Positions 1-11,222 of a stretch of DNA of 64,000 bases are shown here, in pieces; position 1 is the first letter of the stretch; the number at the start of each line of letters is the position of its first letter. The notes beneath the pieces are model-generated. The model was not told where the DNA came from and searched no databases. It saw only the letters and a program-made list of their open reading frames with translations. Position numbers and translations under genes: made by a program. This stretch comes from Aurifilum marmelostoma. Lineage: Eukaryota > Ascomycota > Sordariomycetes > Diaporthales > Cryphonectriaceae. The stretch lies in NCBI GenBank assembly GCA_027559495.1, contig JAMXSV010000008.1:2542001-2606000 (forward strand), in the 5' to 3' direction.

Positions 1-1
1 A

Positions 2-742
2 TACGACTACAGCCAGCGGCTTTTTACGGATGAGAAAGACAAGCTGCCCGCGCTGGCTGGAGCTGCCCAGCTGTACCTTGAAACCATCGTGGTCACTGGT
101 GAACCCCCGCCAGCCTACCTTGCGGGCTTATGGTGGTATCAAAATGACTCAGCGTCGAGCGACAATGTGTCAGAGTTACCACTAGGGCTCTTGTGGAATG
201 GACGGATCAAGAGGCCTCGGGCATACAGAGCTCCCTCCTGGAGCTGGGCAAGTGGTGATGGAGTTGTCTTCTGGCCAATCCATGCCGACCCTGGCACACA
301 AGTCACACTAAAGATATGCGCCGCAGAGTGTATCTATGAGCCCCCCGGATCGTTCTCTTCCGTCAAGGCAGGGTGGATCGATGTCGAAGGGCCATTGATG
401 CGCATGTGGTATGGCTGGAGAGACGGACGCCTAGGATTTAGAGCAGAAAGAGCCTCTCGGGAACCGTGCCAGTTGTGGGCCCGCCTCGATTCCCACTACA
501 GCCTTGAAGACTATATTCAGGCTCAGCCTGAGGGGTTGAGGGAGGCCGAGATGTTTCTTCTTGCGGTCTGTAGCATTGGACCAAGCTCTGCCTGCCTTGT
601 TTTGGACAAGGTAGATTGTGATGGGTGTTCCCAGAATCTGACTTGTTTCCGGAGATTAGGGATAGCTATGATATCTTCCAACAACCCTCCGGACAAGGCT
701 GAGATTGAGGATTGGGAAGTTCAAAAGGTGCGACTGGTATAG
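2..742 (+). CDS. HET-domain protein, C-terminal part (5' end outside window)
   Basis: The reading frame is open from base 2 and ends with TAG at 740-742, so only the C-terminal ~246 residues are present. It begins with YSQRLFTDEKDKLPAL, the segment that follows the HET domain in heterokaryon-incompatibility-like proteins (cleavage of a conserved 'R.LT...DKL.AL.G.A' block). It continues with the Trp-rich GLWW...LPLGLLW and RAPSWSWAS blocks typical of this family's tail. HET proteins act in allorecognition and programmed cell death in filamentous fungi. The HET core itself lies upstream of the window, so catalytic or signalling motifs cannot be judged. No intron is needed in the visible part. 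A second HET gene lies about 39 kb downstream on the opposite strand. The family call is firm; the specific role is unknown. Confidence 0.85.
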   Translation, partial: YDYSQRLFTDEKDKLPALAGAAQLYLETIVVTGEPPPAYLAGLWWYQNDSASSDNVSELPLGLLWNGRIKRPRAYRAPSWSWASGDGVVFWPIHADPGTQVTLKICAAECIYEPPGSFSSVKAGWIDVEGPLMRMWYGWRDGRLGFRAERASREPCQLWARLDSHYSLEDYIQAQPEGLREAEMFLLAVCSIGPSSACLVLDKVDCDGCSQNLTCFRRLGIAMISSNNPPDKAEIEDWEVQKVRLV

Positions 743-2284
743 GTAGTGTCAACCCGATTTGGAACAGTCTATCAAGATAACCATATTGTTGCACGCATCT
801 GGTTATTGGCTGAAAAGGCAATTAGGAAACTCGAATATTAATTATACGATTCTATTCTTCCCGCAGATTCTCTGCGTTTGATTTTTTTTTTTTTTTAATA
901 CCTTGATCTTGATCTAAGATACTGCTTCTGAAGAAGTGAAGGGTGATTACTATCAATATCCCATTCTGTCACACGTTCAAGCAGTTGAAGCGCAGCAAAG
1001 ACAGCAGAACCTGCAATTCTCCATACCTACTGGAGCACTTTGTGTGTTGTAACTGACCAGATGTCAATTCCTCTTTACTTTCCGTCAGAAAGCCAAGAGA
1101 TGAATCTGCTCATACTAAAGGCTTGTGTGTTTGTCAAAACAAATACATGGAGAATGAGGACAAGTGCAGACCTAATTACCGACATCCAAGGAGAAATTGT
1201 CAAGATTTTGACGACTCTGTCAAAGCGAGCCCGGTACGTTTCGACCAGTAGTATACTGACTGAGTCAACCTTGATCCTCAGACTATCAGATCAGTGCTTG
1301 TGCTCCCGTAGTACCTCCAGGGCTGCAGGTGTCAGCATGAGCGATCGTCTAGGTGGCATCAAAGGTGGAGCCACAGCACAAGGGGGGGGTCTCACCGTCC
1401 TAACTTCCCACTTGTCGTCCTCAATCTCTCGTATACCCTCCAGGACACGCGGGCCAACAGTACCAGGGCCGGAAGGTGAGGTTACCTTCTTTTGCCCATC
1501 TGGCCTCGGTCGGGATGTTGTGCATCACCAGCGCTAATGCAGAATGCTGCAAGTCCATCCAGCAGTGGGCTCTCCACAAGCCGCGCATTCTTCCCCTGAG
1601 TACCTTTTGCCTCCCCCCCCCTCTCTGCTCTTCCATCGATAGATCCGGTCCGCGTGCCGTGGGTGGTCGTGGTCCAGTGATCATATTAGAGGAGGTTCAG
1701 AGACCCGATCCCGAAGGATGCGCGCCACATTCTGACCCTAGTGGTGAGCAAGTGCTCACTCTTTTTTGTCTTTTGTCTCTTTCTCGTTCCCGAGGCAGGA
1801 TGCCTGTCTGCCTGCCAGCAACTGTCTGCAGGTCTCCCTCTGGCTGGACCACTCTTGTCATCCTGCCGAGTTATCCACCGCAGCTGGAGCAGGTGACGGG
1901 GGTGTGGACCGCCGGGCAAAAGGTGCCTGCGTACCACTCCGATCCTCTTGGGTGTGTGTGTTGGTCCACCTGGGGCGCCACACGAGCTGCATTTCGGTTG
2001 TAAGCCGATTGATGTTGGTTGCACGCACTGAGTAGGGATTCATTTTCTTTTTTTCCCTCTTCCTCACTCTTTCCTCTTGTCAACAATCTAGGGTTCTCTG
2101 CAAGAAAGAAGAAAAAAAAAGAGTCGGACAACAAGATGAAGCAAGCCTGATTACTTCTTTGATCTTGCTTCTCCCTTTTTTCCCTTCTCCTCCCTCCCCG
2201 TATGCATTGACGACAGGATCAGATGACGAGCCTCGTCAGGATCAATACGGCACCCAGGCTGATCGTCCGATCCCGAGCGCCACG
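743..2284. other. Intergenic region between HET tail and membrane-protein gene
   Basis: No convincing gene was found in this 1.5 kb. It contains a T-tract near 882-896 and pyrimidine-rich DNA just before the next start. Open frames here overlap on both strands and lack recognisable domains. The last few hundred bases are probably promoter and 5' leader of the gene starting at 2285. Confidence 0.5.
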
Positions 2285-4355
2285 ATGCGCCTTCCCCTCC
2301 TCCTCGTCCTCCTCGTCGTCGTCCCGCTCCTCGTCCTCGTGGACGGGGTGTGCGCGCAGTACGCGAGGTTCGCGATGATGGAGGACGACGACAATGACCG
2401 GCACCTTCTGGCGCCGCAGCAGTATTACTGGCACCCGACGGCCGTCGCAGGGTCATCTCCGTCCTTTTTCGCAAAGAGAGATGGCGACTGTGGCAGTGGC
2501 AAGCATCCATGTACGTATATCATTCTGGCTCTTCCCCAGCTTTCTCTCACACCGCCCCCCCCCCCCCAGTCCGCTGTCCGCCCCCCCTCCTTTCTCTCCA
2601 CATGCCAGGCCCCGACCCTCTGGTTCGGTTCAGGTCATGCACGACACACTGCGTCGCATCCCAAACTCGATAGCTTCTATATTCCTTTTTTTTTTATCCC
2701 TCCGTTCAGCCCTACCCGCTGTGCACGGTACATTACATCCCCCCTCCAGATCCATATCACAGTATCCATATAGCATCACCATCACCACCACCACCATGAT
2801 CTTCACCAGCCAGCTCACAATGACCCCCCCCCTCCTCCTCCTCCTCCTCCTCCCACCAGGTTCCGACATCAACTCCACCCTCTGCTGCCCCGACACAACC
2901 TACTGCCTGGTAAACAGCACCACCTGGCGAGCCCAGTGCTGCGAGCTCGGCTCCACCTGCGGCGAGGCCTGCCCGGCAGACACGTACCTGTTCAACTACA
3001 CCTCCACCATCACCACCACCGTCTCCGCGACCTCCATCACCACCACCACGCTGTCCACCTACGCAGCATGCACCCCGCGCGCCTGCACATCGGCCAACTA
3101 CCTCTGCCCGGCCTCCCTGGGCGGCGGGTGCTGCGGCTACGGCTCCAACTGCGGCGCCGACCCGGACGGCAAGGGCGTCTGTCTCGGCACCGCGGGCGGC
3201 ACCACGTCCACCCTGTCCACCGAGGCCATGAGCACCCTCGTCAGCCCCGTGGCCTCGGGCTGCACCGCCCAGGGCCAGACCCACTGCACCGCCGGCGGCG
3301 GGTGCTGTGACGCGGGGTACGCCTGCACCCTGGTCTCGTCCAGCGCCATGTGCAGCTCCGTCACCGCCACGTCGACCTCCACCGCCGCCGCCGTGCCCAC
3401 GGGGTCCGGCATCACGGTCGAGCACCCGTCCTCGGGCGGCAGCGAGCTCTCCGCGGGCGCCAAGGCCGGCATCGCCGTGGGCGTGGTCGTCGTCGCGGCC
3501 GTGGTCATCGGCCTGCTGACGTGGTTCTGCTTGCGCAGGCGGAGGCGGTCCGGGGCCACGGCCACCACCGTCTCGGGCCAGGAGATGCGCAGCGTGCCGC
3601 CCGGGACAGCAGGAGGAGCAGGCGCGAACGAGATGGCCCACGGCGCGGCCGGCGGCCACGGCAGCGGCTGGGGCGGCCGGAACCTGTCCGAGGCAGACGG
3701 CACGAGCCTCGGGTATCCTGCGTCGACGGCGGGCACGAGCCATGCAGGGCGTGGGTACCAGGACTACTTCGGCCCGGACCACGTCCCGACCTATATGGAG
3801 ATGGGCGCCGGGACCCTGGGCGCGGGCGGTGGGGGTGCCGCCCCACCCCCACCACCACCACCACCAAGCGAGCCGCACCGTGCAGCATCACCACCAGCGT
3901 TGTACACCAGTGGCAGGGACGCGGCAGGAGGCCCACACAGCCCCGTGGAGATGGCCGGGGCAACATTGGGCAACAGGGATCCATCCTCACCGCCCAGACC
4001 AGCCGTGGCGCCGGCAGGACAGCACGCGAGGATGCCTTCGGACCGCAGCGAGGGCGGCGAGAGCGAGCTCGCGGACACATCACCGGGCCCGGCAGCGGCG
4101 AGGGATGCGGGCCGGTATCATCCTCAGGCCAGTCCGCACAACATACCCGGCATGTTCGAGCTGATGGGGACCCCGACGTCGCCTGTGGGCCCTGGCGACG
4201 GTGGTGGTGGTGGTGGTGAGGGACAGCAGCACTTTCATGATGCGCCCGAGAGTGGTGCCTTGGGTGGGGGCAGGACACTACCACAGCCGTTTCCTACACC
4301 TGCGAGCGAGATGAGCGAGTTTGGGACGCCGAGCCCCATGAGTCGGGAAGAATAA
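2285..4355 (+). CDS. Cys-rich single-pass membrane protein
   Basis: Inferred structure is join(2285..2510, 2860..4355), 573 aa, with one 349-nt GTACGT...CCACCAG intron. Splicing creates a Cys codon that joins GKHPC to SDINSTLCCP. Residues 1-22 are a strong signal peptide (MRLPLLLVLLVVVPLLVLVD). The ectodomain has paired-Cys blocks (LCCPDTTYC, QCCELGSTCG, GGGCCGYGSNC, GGGCCDAGYAC) separated by Thr-rich linkers. A single transmembrane helix follows (GAKAGIAVGVVVVAAVVIGL) and then RRRRR, giving a type I topology with the C-terminus in the cytosol. The ~200-residue cytosolic tail is Gly/Pro-rich and disordered. This layout is common in uncharacterised fungal surface proteins. I do not recognise a named family, and a sensor role would be guesswork. 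The intron is long for this genome, and a small extra exon inside it cannot be excluded. Confidence 0.75.
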
Positions 4356-4890
4356 CGATAGAGTAATCGAGGAGGCGGGGTTGGTCAATGATTAGAAGAA
4401 GGGGCTGGGAGGTTAACTCTTTTTCTGTTCCAAGATTCCCTTTTCAAGCAGGCGTTCTGGTTGTGTCCGATTTCTCGCTTCAGTCTGATCTGCGCAGACT
4501 TTGGTTATGATACATTCTCACACACACACACACACAAAAACACAAAGGCTCATTATGATGAAAAATCATCTCAACATTCCATCGTTCACTCTGAACCAGA
4601 CAACCGAAATATCATATCGTACAACAATTGTTCCCAAACACCCGGCCAGTCCATATTTGCCCAGAAGCAGAAGAACAAAAACGCCATCCGAGCCGGTGTG
4701 ATATCCTCCTCCCTTGCCATTGTTCCCCCAAACACCAAACAGAAAATATCAGAAACACACAAAAAGAGGAAAAGAAAAGAAAATTGAATGAAGAAAACAG
4801 AAAAGAAACGCAGGCTTCGTAAACAATTCCTCTCGTGCTCGTGTGAGTATTATAAAACACAATGTCAGACCAGGGGCCGTCATGGTCGTA
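4356..4890. other. Convergent intergenic region
   Basis: 3' flanks of the membrane-protein gene (plus) and CDC14 (minus). It holds a short (CA)n run at about 4519-4536 and A-rich DNA. No gene is seen. Confidence 0.5.
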
Positions 4891-6043
4891 TCACCTCGCG
4901 CTGGTGGGGGAGGTGTACTGCTGGAGATCCCTGACGAGATCGTCGACGTTGGACAGGTGCTCCCCCAGCATCCTCTGTTTCCTCTCCGTCGAGAGCGTCT
5001 CGCCGTCGTCGGACACCTCGTCGCCGTCGGCGTTCCTCCTCCTGCCCGCGAAACCCTTGCTCGCCCTGCTCGTTGGGCTGCGCTGCTGGCCGTCGGCGGC
5101 GGACTTGGAGGGCAGGGTGGAGGTCTCGGGCATGAGGTAGAAGTAGAGGAACTCCATGGTCTTGAACTTGACGTCTCGGGCGGTGGAGCGGGATTTGAAG
5201 ATGGAGGAGACGGTGAGCAGGCCGTCGAGGTTCTCAAAGACGCGGGTGTTGGCAGGGGTCTCAAGCAGGGCGACGACGAGGACCAACAGGGTGGCAGACT
5301 GGATGGCGGGGCAGTTGATAGGCTCGAGGAGATCGAGGAGCAGCTGTTTTGTTGCCAAGTGATGTCAGCGACCCACATTTAGGCGCGTTATGTACATAAA
5401 TAAATAGGAAGGATGCAGATCATACGCACGCAACGCGCGCACGCCCCCAGGGCGGCAACACACACACGCGCGCGAAGGAGCACATGCATGGATGCACGCA
5501 CGCACGCACACACATTACGCGCGTGGGCGCGGTTGCATCAGGGACGGGGGGGTTAAAAAAAAAAAGGAAGATGGACAACGGAAGTAAAAATAAAAATAAC
5601 AAGGAAGAACCAACGTACATTCATGTTCTGAACCCTGGAGAAGAGAACCCTGCTGGGGGGTGCAGCAGCAGCACACCCTGGAGGCTGTCGAGGGCGCTAA
5701 CAATGAGCATGTCCAGAGACCCGTCATCGCTCTTTGCGTACAGCTTGTCGAGGGTCTGGACCAGTCGGGTGGCAATGTTCCACTGGAAACCATCCTGGAG
5801 CTTGAAGAACTCCCTGAAGGCAGCATCACCGCTCAGGTCCGACAGGGAGTATCGGGGCCTGGACTGGTGCTCATTTGGCGAGTGGCTCCCGCCGGTGGAG
5901 ACCTTTCTCTTCTTGGCAGCTGCGTCATGGGCAGACAGGCAGACCTGGGCCAGGAGCCCATCGATCTGCCGCAGGCCCTTCTTGATCTTGGGGCCGTCGA
6001 ACGAGGCCAGGTGATCGAACGAGACCGACAAGAGGTGCTCCAT
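4891..6043 (-). CDS. cdc14: CDC14-family septation initiation network protein (frame break in a G-run)
   Basis: Inferred structure is complement(join(4891..5343, 5619..6043)) with a 275-nt intron. The start MEHLLSVSFDHLASF and the exon 2 block LLLDLLEP.NCPAIQSATLL, then EFLYFYLMPET, match the fungal CDC14 family. This is the S. pombe Cdc14 that partners the Sid1 kinase in septation, not the Cdc14 phosphatase. Exon 1 is 425 nt, one short of phase 0. After LLLHPP the reading frame runs to AGFSSPGFRT and a stop. The next frame gives SRVLFSRVQNMN, which joins exactly to LLLDLLEP. One C appears missing from the G6/C6 run at 5655-5660, probably a sequence error. The corrected product would be about 292 aa. 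The ATG at 6043 was chosen over an upstream frame that only encodes poly-Thr from a (GTT)n repeat. Confidence 0.85.
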
Positions 6044-6055
6044 TGTGTTTGACGA

Positions 6056-6088
<33 letters not shown>
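6056..6088. repeat. (GTT)n microsatellite
   Basis: About eleven GTT units lie immediately upstream of the CDC14 start, so the CDC14 leader would carry (CAA)n. It reads as poly-Thr in one frame, which can mislead start prediction. Confidence 0.9.
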
Positions 6089-9000
6089 CAAGCCTGAGAA
6101 CAGGCAGGGAGAAAGAGAGATGAAGATGGAATAATAATAAAATCAACAGGAATTGGGTATCAGAAAAGCAGAAGACCGGTTGCTGGAAGGTTGGCTCCAG
6201 GCAGACGAGATGGTTGATGGATGGATGGTGGGTGGTTGTGGTTTGTTGTGACGTTGGCGAAAAGAGACAGAAGCCCTTCTCTCACTTTCTCTCTCTGGTC
6301 TGAAGTCGTCTTGTCTCCTGTAGCTGGGAGTAAATGAGAGTCAGGACACCAGGTGATGGAAAAGGAAATAAATAAATAAATAAGCAAGTGGTTGACTGCT
6401 GTCAGAGAGAAAGACCGAGAGACCGCTGACGTGAGGGGGGGGGGAAGAGACGGGAGTAACAAGGAAGCAAAGAAGGTTTTAAAGTGAGGCTTGGGGGATC
6501 TGCTCAGATGATGACGGACTGTCCTAAGTTTAACAATGCATCATGTCGTCGTTGTGGAGCAGTCTCTTTGGGATCTGGACCCTTGGGTAGAGCTGGGAAG
6601 ACGATGGGAGCTGGAAAGCCGGGAAGGGCAGGGGAAAAAAAGATTAAAAAAAAAGAAAGAGAGTAAGAGAGGATGTGGTGGACCTGACGGACCTGATGCC
6701 CTGTGACGGGGGGGGGGTGGTGGGAGAGAGAAGAAGTGGATGGTGATGGCACTGCCAGTGGGGCCGTGTTTGGGGCCCTGCTTTTCCGAGGGGAAAGAGG
6801 GCCAGGGCACGAGAGACAAGTGGGAGACCCGGTGTTGACTACAGCGCACATGCCCGGCTGGCGTTATCGAATCGTGCCCGGCTGCCAGGGCAACATCCCC
6901 ACTGGGGCGTCCCTGCATGTCAACCTGCTGTGGGCAGGGGGCGGCTACAGGGGATCCTCTGGCGCTATGGTCCTCGGCTGGTAGGTACTGCAGCAGTACT
7001 GTAATCATGGCAGCAGTGCTGCTGCCGTACCTGGTTCTGGCATGAGCATAGCAAATCCGGTACTAAACTCTCTACCAACTACGTAGCTGCTACGACTCTG
7101 TAAGCCCTACTTTTTCAACTACCATGGCGACAGTAAAACTTCAGAGCCAGAGCCCTACCAACAATGACGTTCACAGATCCCCCTCCCCCCTCATCCCCCA
7201 TGTTCAAACAAATCCCCCCTCCCCCCTCCCCCCCCCTTTTTTTTTTGTGTTTCTTGTTACTTCCTTGAATGATACATTCTACCAGAGGCACGACTGACCA
7301 GGATTCAGCTCCAATCACCAGACATCATACGCACTTCGGGCTCTCCTGCAACGCAGCACTTGAGACCCAGAGAAAAAAATTGATCATTTCTCACCTTTTT
7401 TTTCTTAAAAAGAGGTGGCTGAATGAAACACATCTTTTTCGTCTTTTGCCCAGGATCACACAACCAACAGACGGACAGTCCTGATGAACCCCACCCAGAA
7501 GGCAACCAGCAGCCTAATTCCCCCGGCATCTAGGACCTCCACACAGCCGCCTTCGGCCTGTATGGGGCACTTCTCATTGGCCATGACCGCTAATCCACTC
7601 TTGTCTCTTGTGTGCGCACCTGCACATGATGGCGCCCGCTGTGGCGTCTAATGGACCCTCCAGAACGGCACTTTGCGCAGCATCCAGCCTTGTTGTTTTC
7701 ATAAGTTTTGTTTTTTTTTTATTCTCCGTGATCACTCTTGTCTTTCAGCTGCACGTTGTTTCTATCCTGGCGCCACGGCTCTGTACACCTTGATTGGGTC
7801 AAGTACGTTATGGGGACTCTGCAGTTGGGTTCATGTGGGAAAATATCAATCTGGCGCGCCATCAAATCGCGTCCTCTCACGCGCTCGTCCCCTTGCCCCC
7901 CCCCCTTGACTTCAGCTGGTCTTGGATTACCGAGGGCCATCTCGCGCAAGAGACACCTGGTTCCACTCAAGCGGTCATCTTTGGACCTACTGCTCTATCA
8001 CGTGCATACGTAGCAAGGGCGCCTCGCGCCCGTATGTCTCCTATTCTCGCATGAACCCCCTCCCCCCGTCCTCAGGGATCGGAGAGGAGATGGAGATGGA
8101 GTCCGGAGAAGGAGACGAGGGCTGTGCTGTGCTGTGCTGTGCTGTGTCACAGGTTGAGTCAACGGCCAACTCACACAAGTCATCCTCTTTTCCTCTTCTC
8201 GCCTACTTAGCGCCGTCGCCCTGCAGCGGCAGGCTGCAGCCTCAAGGAGAAGAGGAGCAGAGACAGAGGAGAAAAGAGCGCGATACGCGTTCTCGTTGGG
8301 TCGCGAACCATCCAGGCTGCCTCCTGCTCCCCAGGCCCAGGCTGCCTCTTGCATAGGATCGCAGGAGGGAATGGGGGAGAGAGGGCCAGTCGGGTGTCTC
8401 GTGCGGGCCGTGGACCGGCAACCCGACTCTTGGGTTGCTGGAACAGAATCGAATGCTTAGACACTACTGTACGTGCTTGCACTAGTAGCCTATTTACTAT
8501 GGGGACGGACCATGTTCGTCGACGACAAGCGAGGGCTTGGGCAGAAGCCCTACAGAGCCCTATAGGGCCTTGGACGCCCAAATACGACTCTGCGGGCGCT
8601 ACTGCCGTCCGTCAATAGTACCACCCCGCCAAGGAGCACCTGAAAGAAAAAAAAAAAAACAATAGAGGAAGAGAAAAATAGATCATAGAGAGGAGAGATC
8701 CGACTAAGCGAGATATCAGGTCAACATCGCGCTGACTCGCAGCTGTTCGGGGACGATGGGCCTCTAGACTGCCCGAGTCAGGTCTCCGGTGACCGTCCTG
8801 TGGTGGAGCAGTTCTCTCTGGGAAGATCGACATGTCACCCCTCCCTTCAGGCTGTTCCCTTTTACTGCTTATTTAGAGAGACTGTGTGTATAGTGGCTCC
8901 GGTCGGGCAGACAAGGCCCTGCTCGGGCGCGCGCGGGTGGTGCCGTCCCTCTCTCTCCTCCGCGGGGGGATTAAACAACCATCTTATTTATTACTATTCC

Positions 9001-9432
9001 CCTGCGACACGGGTGAATACAAGTCGACTTTTTGTTTCAGAAGCGACGTGATGTGCTGGAGACCCGAGTCTGCCCAGGGTGAGTTGACGAATGACGCGAT
9101 GAGGAACCTGCTTGCAGAGCACAGGGTCCTACAGGAAGGGGGTCCGACATCGTCACAGGATTCCCTCACCACCGTGGACATCCTCGTGTACACTATCGCA
9201 GCTAGCTGATCATGAGCCGGTGGGCACGGACCTGGCGGGGTTGGGCATGGCCTCTCTGCCTCCGTCTCTTCCCTTCTCAGAAGAAGAAAAAGGCGGGTGG
9301 TGGTGGTGGGGGGGGGGGGTAGAGACGTCCCAAGCACAAGTCCGGGGTCTGGGCCTGACGCTTGTTCATGGACGTGCTCGGAGCCCTTTACGCTATTCTG
9401 GCGTGTCTGGCTACCCCTCCTCTCTCTCTTTC

Positions 9433-9487
<55 letters not shown>

Positions 9488-11222
9488 GCACCAAAGTTGG
9501 CATGTGTGTGTCTGCGTCCCATCGCAAAGTGCAGCATGTCGTCCAGGAGAGGAAAGAGGACCAAGACGAGAAGATCCGGCGCGGGGCGGGTCTCCTCTCG
9601 TGTGTCATCTACCGGGCCTGCTACCTCACTTCACCTTCTCTTTTCATGCAACCCTCCGACTCGGGGGGGTTCGCCCAGGGCTGCCACGTGGGGACGGGTC
9701 ACTGTGTCGACTAAGAGGGTAGGTAGCCAGGAAGCTGCACCTCAATATGTGTGAAACAAATACGGAACACGCGCTTTGACACCAGCCAAGAAAGGGCCTT
9801 GGCCCCAGGGTTTCGTTTTCGGGGAGTTTTCTCTCGGGAGAAAGAACAAAGGGTTGCAACTTTTTTTTTTTATTCTTCTTTTCGTGTTGACCGTGACCCA
9901 GTCTTTGGTCACACCATTCTCACACTAGGAATCTGCAGCAGGAGAACTTTTTCTTTCTTTTTTCTGTCGGCGCTCCACGTTGGGTTGAGTTGGGTTGGGA
10001 TGAACGAGAAAGGAGGGGTGGGGGTGGGGGGTGGGTGGTGTGTGGTGAGGTGTCTGGACGAACTGGAGGAGACCGACGGGACGAGACGCGAACCACGTTT
10101 CTACCTCTTTTTTTTTTCTTTCTTTCTTGTGTCATCTTTTTCTCTGACTGCATTGTAGGACGAGTCAACATCTTGCATTCGACAAGATTCCTCGTATTTC
10201 CCAGTCAGCTCGTCGAGTATTGTGCTGGCCTCTCTCATTTTTTGCCTTCGGAAACACCGGGTCGTTTTCCTTCCTCGAGGCTTTGATTTACCTTTCCCAG
10301 TGTTCCGACAGTGGCTGTGCGCGTGTATCATAGTAAATGTTTGAGTTAACATGTTCCACTACATTTTGTTATCATTTTGATGTTCTTTTTTTTTATTTTT
10401 TATTTTTTAAAAAAAACCCTTCTACAGGTTGGCCGGCCCCCACCACACACCTGCCCCCTGCAGCAGAGGTTACGGGTGTCATAGTACCGAGAGCACCGCA
10501 CCACTGGCACTACAACCGACGGGCCGTCCTCAGGCCCCCGGGTCCGGCCCTAATACCAGCAGAGACAGCTCTAGCCCTCTAGCTCTTCAGCGCATGGACT
10601 GACTCCGGACCTCGATTACGAGATTGTGACTGGACATTGACGTACTCGCTCCGCCCCCAACTGGTGGTGAAGCTCATGACGATGCTTGAACCCGTTCGTG
10701 CTGCTCCACACTTGTACGCACCACCATCACCATACACCGGATAGCCATCACGCACCATCACAAGAATCACAAGCGCCGCCACTTGACTTCCAAACCACAT
10801 GATCCATCCCTCCTCCCCCCCCTCCTCCGAGCTATTATGGACCCGGCGGCAGGAGAAGGATGCGGCTGCTGACCACCTGCATGCTGCAGCAACCAGCCAA
10901 CTACACACAGAACAACCTCGTCTTGTGTCCTGATTCGGCAGACTTGCCGACAAAAGGACAGACAGAAGTCGGTACGGAGTAGTCCTACGGTTGATTAATC
11001 TGCACACAGCACATGGACGGCACAGCACGCGCCTAGTCCAGCACAGCTTCAGAGGATTGCTTTTCCCCCCTGGGTGCTCCGCTTCGAGGCAGGCCTGATG
11101 ACGGCATGTTGGGGGCAGGAGGATCATGAAGAAGAAGGCTTACACAATCATTCGCAGCTCTGCTTCAAACTGCCTGAGGGGTAACTAGAAAACAAGATCA
11201 AGAAACCCCACACACAACCACC
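6089..11222. other. Gene-free divergent intergenic region (5.1 kb)
   Basis: Lies between the divergently transcribed CDC14 and GGPP synthase genes. It contains many homopolymers and a large (CT)n tract at 9419-9486. The open frames are low-complexity translations of repeats or overlap on both strands, and none shows a conserved domain or plausible introns. The part near 11.1 kb should contain the GGPP synthase promoter. Confidence 0.5.
9419..9486. repeat. (CT)n microsatellite
   Basis: Over 60 bases of near-pure TC dinucleotides with two TG interruptions. Reads as SLSLSL in open frames, which are not genes. Confidence 0.95.

Noticed and set aside
1476..2003. ORF beginning with a signal-peptide-like sequence
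   Set aside because: The rest is compositionally erratic, overlaps ORFs in other frames on both strands and shows no domain or intron signals. Likely chance.
4461..4860. Short Lys/His-rich ORFs on both strands in the convergent region
   Set aside because: Derived from (CA)n and A-rich 3' UTR-like DNA, with no coding features.
9362..9754. Ser/Leu-repeat ORFs
   Set aside because: Direct translations of the (CT)n microsatellite, not genes.
10579..11127. 182-aa minus-strand ORF upstream of GGPP synthase
   Set aside because: Trp/Arg/Ser-rich chance-like translation with no domain. It lies in the expected promoter of the divergent gene.
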